DNA from: Lepiota brunneoincarnata
Lineage: Eukaryota > Basidiomycota > Agaricomycetes > Agaricales > Agaricaceae
Direction: 5' to 3'
Assembly (NCBI GenBank): GCA_023014365.1
Contig: JAEBUN010000002.1
Location: 1,984,001-2,048,000 of the forward strand
Length of the DNA stretch: 64,000 nucleotides
Shown: one piece after another, positions 58,283 to 64,000 of the stretch
Layout of the letters: every line of letters starts with the position of its first letter
Position numbering within the stretch: the stretch's first letter is position 1
The notes under the pieces: model-generated
What the model was told of the DNA's origin: nothing
Database searches by the model: none
What the model saw: the letters and a program-made list of their open reading frames with translations, nothing else
Translations under genes and position numbers: made by a program

Positions 58283-59163
58283 TTAAAGTTCTATAGTACG
58301 ATGTGGTTTCGTCTCGATGTCTTCCGGATCGGAATGCTTAATTATACGTCATATCTTGAGGTGTCATGCATCCGACCCTGAAAAATTTCGTCACATAGCT
58401 CCATGATTCACGGAAGGCGGTGAAGTTGGTTGGGTCCTGAGCCGCTGAGTAGGTGTACGGCGGTTTGTGGGAGCAAAAATTCCTCAGAGTGGAAAGATAA
58501 TCCCTTGGAGGACCCTGAGCCGAACCGCTGACAACTGGTCTAGGCTGATTGGTTGCCGCGGTATAGCATCGATCTCATGGGCTGGAGCTGCAAACAATAA
58601 TCTTTGCTCGTGTCCTTCGTGCCAGCGTTTTGGGCTTACCCTGAGAGATGATGTTTGGTGACTAGCCCAATCTCGACCTTCTCCCTCCCCTCCACCCGGC
58701 TTCTTCTTCGCTTGTCAAAGGGACAGACCATTCAGTCTCCGGAACCATGTGGTCCCACCTTGCGAAGCCTTGCAGGGGTGAGGCAAGGCTTCTCGACATT
58801 CACATAAGCTTCTGAAATTCCCAGAACCACCGCCTCTAATCGGGGCAGGGAGGGTGTTGCTGACAGTGATCGCCAGTACTGATCAGTCAGTAGCTTCGTT
58901 CTTGAGCAGCTCCCCAGCTTTGACCTTCTTTCAGGGACGAAAGGACTACTCTCTTGGGCGAGAGGCGTGCAACCAAAATTTGTGAGTTAGATTCGATAAG
59001 ATGGGCGGGATCATACACGTTATCAAGAACATAATGGGATAATGGACAGCAATGGGGAGGCAGCGATAGAGGCGATACGACCAGAGCGGAGTTGAGGATT
59101 ATGGTAGAGGAAGTGTAAAGTAGACGATGGGAACTGGAGGTATCTGTCACAAGAGAGAGAGAG

Positions 59164-59194
<31 letters not shown>

Positions 59195-59364
59195 AAAAAA
59201 AAAAAAAGACAACGGCATGTTAGGGACGGCAGCTCAAGCGCCAGGCTCGGAGAGAGGGTTTGCCATTAACTTAACGAGAATATTGGTTGTAATAATGACT
59301 GGAGAAGAATGACCCGTGGAAAGTTGAGTCATCTTCATTTTGGATCGGTGAATGTACAGAGCAC
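58283..59364. other. Intergenic stretch with a microsatellite
   Basis: About 1.08 kb between convergent aldehyde dehydrogenase and Zn2Cys6 genes. The only clear element is the simple repeat at 59153-59208. Confidence 0.4.
59153..59208 (+). repeat. (GA)n-(GAAA)n-(A)n microsatellite
   Basis: Simple tract: GA repeats from 59153, then about nine GAAA units, then a run of about 13 A, ending 59208. It lies about 150 bp past the stop of the Zn2Cys6 gene, in its 3' flank on the opposite strand. Confidence 0.9.
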
Positions 59365-60334
59365 TCACTTTGTATCGAGGGAAGAACTGTTCGAGCTGTG
59401 GGGTTGGGGGTATCCCGGGATGCCGCTCGTCGGTTGTTGGTTTGTTGAATAGGGTGAGTGATGAGATCCTTCCTGCGACGTGTCGGCTTGGTTATAATAG
59501 GGGTTTGGATGTGTGGCATGCAGGGCCCGAGGGTGTTGGTCCGACCCATGAAAGTCCTGGCCGTAAGCAAGGTTGGGGGCTGGCGAATAGTGGTACGAGG
59601 GCGTGCTCGGAGCCGACATTGGGGGAAGTGTGGAGTCGTGGTAGTGGTAGCTCCCTGGCTCTCGGCTGTACGTTGGGGCGCTCGAGCTCGACCAGGTGGA
59701 GGAAGGATAAACAGGACCTTCCGTTGTCCTGGAGAAGCTCGCATTATCGATCCCGGACCGGTCCCCAGGAGTGGGGGGACCTTTCCGTGTTGGCCGAGAT
59801 GAGTGAGCAAGGTAAGGGCCCTGGTCCAGACTGGGCGCGAGAAAAATAATCCGGATATTAGAAGGACCTTCTCAAACGGAGGCAGAGAAGGGATACATAC
59901 GGTGTATAACTTGGCGAGAAGGGGCCCGTGGCTTGGGAGGGCATCGCGATGTTTGCGGGCCGGTCATTATTGGTCAGAGGGACCGGGTGCGTCGTCTGCG
60001 TCGAAGAAGTGGTAGGCACATTAAAGGAGTTTTGGGTTCGAAGCGAATCATCTGTGCTGTCGCAGCTGGGGGTCCTGGAGCTTTTTCCGGTGGGATCCTC
60101 GGCGACGGATACGAAGATGCATTTTGAGCCCGTAGCCTTACACCGCTCGCAGGGCGCCTCGTTATCGGTATTTTGGCACTGGTCGGGAAAGGCCGGTCAG
60201 ACCACATAGCTGTGAACAGGAGCCCGGCGGAGGAGGAGGAGGAGGGTTACCTTGAGTTTGCGCTTGCGGCAAAGGACGCAGGCCATATCTGCGCGTCGTT
60301 TGATCCTTTCAGGTCTTTCGGGGGTCGACGACAT
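59365..60334 (-). CDS. Small Zn2Cys6 transcription factor
   Basis: Start 60334, stop 59365-59367. The first exon ends in ACVLCRKRKLK and the next begins CQN, so the intron splits the zinc cluster: C-x2-C-x6-C...PCERCKATGSKC completes six cysteines (residues 18-50). Basic residues RKRK follow the second Cys as needed for CGG-triplet DNA contact. The rest is low-complexity Ser/Pro/Tyr/His-rich sequence (for example PSTPSYHYSPAPNLAYGQDF, QEGSHHSPYSTNQQPTSG) with no middle homology domain. At roughly 270 residues it is short for the class, so it may act as a partner or a repressor. Targets are unknown; the neighbouring aldehyde dehydrogenase is a candidate only by position. Confidence 0.85.
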
Positions 60335-60901
60335 GGTGGGGAGGAGGTCGATGGAAGGGGAGAGTGGGCTGGTTGGAGAAAAGAGGCCGGAGCAGGATCA
60401 GCATTCCTTAGCAGCATTGATTGTAATTTATATAACTTGCTTGCTGGGTGGGAATGAATGAGCAGGAGTAAACGGGCACCATCAAAAACAGGTTAAGGAC
60501 GACGACTATCTGAGAACTGGATATCTGCCAAAGATGGCGTTTCAAATTGTCTACACGTGAATGGGGCATGCAGTCGAGTGACTTGGTTGGAGGCGCAGCG
60601 ATGAATAGAACCATTTCGGGCGCCATTGGGGCGTAGGAAGGCACAAATCGCCGAGGCGTTTTCTATCACGACACGGACAATCCTGTCAACGAGTCTCCAG
60701 GAGGCGGACTGGGCTCAAAAAAGTTTTTTCTGAGAGAGAACGCTGTGAAGGAGATGGGCGAGCCAAAGATCAGAACGGTTTGGCAACTTGTAACAGCTGT
60801 GGATCTCAGATGAAGCGACCCCATCACATATTTGGGTTCTCATTGCCACGCGTGCGACTGCTTGCAACATCCACCATAATGATCGTACCTACACGTTCTT
60901 T
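60335..60901. other. Intergenic stretch, nothing recognised
   Basis: About 570 bp upstream of the Zn2Cys6 gene and downstream of the proteasome gene. No RNA gene, repeat or credible frame was seen. Confidence 0.35.
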
Positions 60902-61900
60902 TTACAACGCAAGGTAATCTCCAACTTCCTCTTCCCCGAGTTTTCGGAACGTCGCTTTCGGTCGCCCTCCCCCCTCGCCTGCCTCCAGCTCTTCTGCCGT
61001 TGGCACCGTCACAACACCGATCTCAATCGTCTTCTCCGTCATCTGTCCCTCAAACCCTTCTTTCAGCGTCAACAAGGCTGTGTGGATCGCATCCTCTAGA
61101 CTGATATCATCGTTATACCTGGGGTGTTGTGAAGCGTAAGTAGCTTTGCAACTAGCCAACTGGCTCTCTCTCTCGCTCTCTCTCACCTCTTCTCCAAAAA
61201 CGTCTTCGCGTTAACCATATTTTTGCCAATGGCACTCGCTTTCCATGCCCAAAACGACCCTGACGGGTCCACCTGATACAATGAGGGGCCGCGATTGATA
61301 TCCCAACCGGCGACAAGTAAGGACACGCCGTAAGGTCGAACACCACTAAGTAAACACACACAGCAAAGATCCATGTGAACACCCTAGCTCAGGGATGTAG
61401 GGACCACCTACCCAGATTGTGTTGCCTGCTGCATCACATTTGCGATTTCCTGAGTCAGCACCCGTGTGGGTGGGTATTCGTTGTATATCTTCCAATAAGC
61501 TTGGGCGCTCTTGCGGGCTTTCGTCACCAAAACTCTGAAATCAGGGCCCATTCCAGAGTAAACGATTCCAATGTTGGGGCAGATTACCGCCACCTTATCC
61601 ACAACCGAGTCATCTATGAGGATGGAAGAAGTCTTCTTCTCTGTGGCAATCACGATTCCATTGGATGCTGAAGGGTATCATCAGTGCGTGGGCATAATGC
61701 CTAACCGGAAACACGCACCTTTAATTCCAAGACTTGTTGTTCCCTGCGATACCGCAGCTAGAGCATGCTCAATCTGAACTAGCTTCCCGCTTGGCGAGAA
61801 TACGGTAAGAGAGTAACTGATCTCAAGTCAGCAAGCGATGTTTCTCGTAAAAAAGATGTCATCTCGAGCACCTATATGCACCGCCGTCTGCGTTGGCCAT
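60902..61900 (-). CDS. PRE8: 20S proteasome subunit alpha-2
   Basis: Start 61900 ([20 protein letters not shown]), stop 60902. Alpha-2 forms part of the outer rings of the 20S core and its N-terminus helps gate entry. The family start [19 protein letters not shown] is split by introns; further blocks are [94 protein letters not shown] and [29 protein letters not shown]. Length about 250 residues. The C-terminal [10 protein letters not shown] end is typical. Introns are small. Its 3' end is separated from the Zn2Cys6 promoter by about 570 bp. Confidence 0.95.
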
Positions 61901-62154
61901 TGGATCAGGGTATGAATGAAAGCACAGGCATTAGATTGCCATGACGCGTACCACATACGCTACCCTTGTTTGCCTCTGTTTTCCGAAGACGGGTCTCGTG
62001 TTCTTGATCTCTTCAGGGTCGAATATACAACCAACTCAGCCACACAAATTCGTATATATTGAGCTGTCCATGAACACCGTTTCAAGATCCGAAGAAAATA
62101 CACTCTCAGATTTTGATTCTACGGAGTAAGATACTACATTCATACAGCACATTT

Positions 62155-63167
62155 TTAGTTCTTGAGGGGCGTGGTCCTGAGGTAAGGCTGTAGTACGTTT
62201 ATCAGCCACACATACACACAAGTTCCACCCAGCCAAACTAACCTTGAAAGTAGTGTGCTCAGGGAAAAGCGTCTTCGCCTCTTCGCTCGTGACACTGGCA
62301 TGAACAATAACATCCTCCCCCTTCTTCCAGTTCACAGGGGTGGCGATGCGGTGCTTATCACAGAGCTGCAAGGCTTGAGCATCTGTTCAGCAGCCGGCAT
62401 CAAACTCAATTCTAGCGATGACACTTACAATCGACGACTCTGAAATATTATCAAAAATGTCTATTTATTTTCATCCATGAATCGATCGTAGCCTTGGACG
62501 TACCGGAGTATCTCGTCAAAGTTGCGCCCAGTGGAAGCAGGGTAAGAAATTGTCAGGCGAATGATCTTCTTGGGGTCAATGACAAATACGGTGCGGATCT
62601 GTTGGTCGTCGCGACTGAAAGACCGAATGTGCAGTTTGAGCTGAAATGAGAACTTACGGTCAGAGGAAGACCTTTGGAATCAATGTTAGTAGCATCCTGC
62701 TCGTCCAACATGTCATAGAGGGTCGCTATTTTCCTGTCCGGGTCTGCGATCTGCCAGACGAGTATCTCAGAGTCTACAGTGACGGAATATGAAACTTGTT
62801 GCTCACGATGGGAAATTGGACATCGGTAGGGCCATTGAACTTGGAACCGTATTCATTGATATCCTCGACCCATTTGTGGTGTTCTTCGAGCCCATTGGCA
62901 GAGATACCAATTACCTTGACCCCGCGCCTGGAAAATTCAGGTGCGCGGCGAGCAACCTCACCAAGCTCGGTGGTGCAGACAGGGGTAAAGTCTCCTGGGT
63001 GGGAGAACAGAATTGCCTTGCGTCTAATCAGTGATCGATACCCCTATATTCGTAATCATTAGACACCCTACCCAGGAATTACCAATCCATTCGTGGAATT
63101 TGATAGAACCGGTAGTGGTCTGAGCCTCAAAGTCGGGAGCAACGCTACCAAGACGGAGGGAAGGCAT
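62155..63167 (-). CDS. 1-Cys peroxiredoxin (Prx6 type)
   Basis: Start 63167 ([21 protein letters not shown]), stop 62155-62157. The enzyme reduces hydrogen peroxide and organic peroxides with a single peroxidatic Cys, here in [18 protein letters not shown]. Supporting blocks: [91 protein letters not shown] and FPEHTTFK; the last exon encodes [10 protein letters not shown] after a 55-nt intron. No second conserved Cys and the long C-terminal arm define the 1-Cys class. No targeting signal is evident, so cytosol or nucleus is likely. Five or six introns. Confidence 0.95.
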
Positions 63168-63442
63168 ATGGATGAATGAAAAGGAGCGAAGGATATGTCG
63201 GAGGGCCAGATGATCAGGCTAAATATGAAATTGTGATCGCGTGTTTCGTTCCCACGCCAACCCTGAATGGCTTGCGTTTGCATTGCGTGCTTTAATGGAT
63301 TGCTCAAGATTATCTAGATTAGAATCATCCTGATTTCAGCTGTTATCTATCCATACCAACAGAGTCATATTTGCAGACACCAGATTTAAGATGATACTAA
63401 CATGCTCGGCAGGCACAAGAGATATTACGGACGCTCTGGGTT

Positions 63443-64000
63443 TCAGTAGTACGCCACTGCATGAAGAAGGCTATGTGGATGTTTCTCTTGCTGAACTTGG
63501 ATAATCTTATCGATACTCTCATCCAAGTCGTCCGCTGCTTCGATCTTTCCCAATAAATGTCACTTGTGGCACACGTGATGCTCGAGCTGGTCGACTTACC
63601 GCCGCCGCTAGATCGAGCATAGCCTTCCCTGCAATCAGTGCCTCTTCATGGTTGTCCTTAATTTCCATGTTGATGACATGAACAGGCTTGTTGAATTCAC
63701 CTCCGCGCGACAAAAGGTCTGCATAGAATGATATCAGTCGCCCACAGATTATACCCTATGGCCATAAGGACTGACCGTCGCAGACGGCATCAAAACATCG
63801 TTCTTCGCATGTAATAACCACATCAGCAATGGTTCTGTTCTCTTGCCACCTTTCTGGGGCGTCTTTAATGCGGCGATTCCTGTCAAGCATCTGAAGAAGC
63901 CCATTTGCTGTATAACTGAGTCCTGAGTGTAAAAGGTCACCCTGGATTTACAACACGAGGAGTACACTCACAGTCGAGGATCCTTTCCGTCCAGCTCCTC
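63443..64000 (-). CDS. SSU72: RNA polymerase II CTD phosphatase Ssu72, 5' end missing
   Basis: The gene enters from the right edge, so its start and the catalytic CxxxxxR loop lie outside. Stop 63443-63445. Readable in order: the edge exon ending GKDPRL, then [45 protein letters not shown], then [39 protein letters not shown] and the last exon [18 protein letters not shown] with HAVAYY. Ssu72 removes phosphates from Ser5 and Ser7 of the polymerase II tail and acts in 3'-end processing within CPF. Introns of about 55 nt fall between blocks. The end coordinate is the window edge. Confidence 0.92.

Overview
This window is nuclear DNA of a filamentous basidiomycete, most likely an agaricomycete (mushroom-type) fungus. 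Almost every gene is cut by several short introns (mostly 45-65 nt, GT-AG with CTGAC/CTAAC-like branch sites, two GC-AG). Genes are tightly packed on both strands, base composition is balanced, and the proteins are eukaryotic housekeeping types plus fungal ones: a SAT-KS-AT-PT-ACP polyketide synthase, a Ure2p-type GST, Zn2Cys6 and His-rich fungal proteins. There are no operons; several divergent pairs share promoters of about 70-250 bp. Splice models were built by eye from reading-frame continuity and family conservation.

Layout. 0-4 kb: a partial gene, a DUF302 protein, SUA5 (tRNA t6A synthesis) and a small FMC1-like LYR protein. 4.2-7.4 kb: a large eIF4A-like DEAD-box protein with ruined ATPase motifs. 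7.7-17.3 kb: ELP2 (Elongator), an AcpS-type phosphopantetheinyl transferase, IBA57, PET191/COA5, a Ure2p-type GST, a DUF1640 mitochondrial protein and PYM. 18.4-24.5 kb: a non-reducing polyketide synthase without a thioesterase, flanked only by housekeeping genes. 24.7-34.0 kb: GPN3 (with an apparent frameshift), a His-rich protein, an unrecognised disordered protein, mitochondrial-type acetoacetyl-CoA thiolase, ATG10 and ribosomal protein eS1. 34.3-41.2 kb: adenine phosphoribosyltransferase, a Tc1/mariner relic almost devoid of CpG, an EDEM-type mannosidase with a PA domain, and a ZNRD2/SSSCA1-like zinc-ribbon protein. 41.4-50.9 kb: a His-rich protein, FAF1-like rRNA-processing factor, a DUF7719-like membrane protein, a Dicer that lacks the DExH half of its helicase, and COX7C/COX8. 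51.4-58.3 kb: a decayed ENA-type P-type ATPase and an intact aldehyde dehydrogenase. 59.3-64 kb: a small Zn2Cys6 regulator, proteasome alpha-2, 1-Cys peroxiredoxin and the 3' part of SSU72.

How they relate. Mitochondrial maintenance is over-represented (FMC1-like, IBA57, COA5, COX7C, DUF1640, thiolase, PPTase), probably by chance. RNA biology is also frequent (SUA5, ELP2, PYM, eS1, FAF1, Dicer, SSU72, pseudohelicase). No biosynthetic cluster surrounds the polyketide synthase. The most notable points are the catalytically degenerate DEAD-box protein, the helicase-truncated Dicer, the CpG-free transposon, the SAT domain with Ser in place of Cys, and the dead sodium/potassium pump gene.
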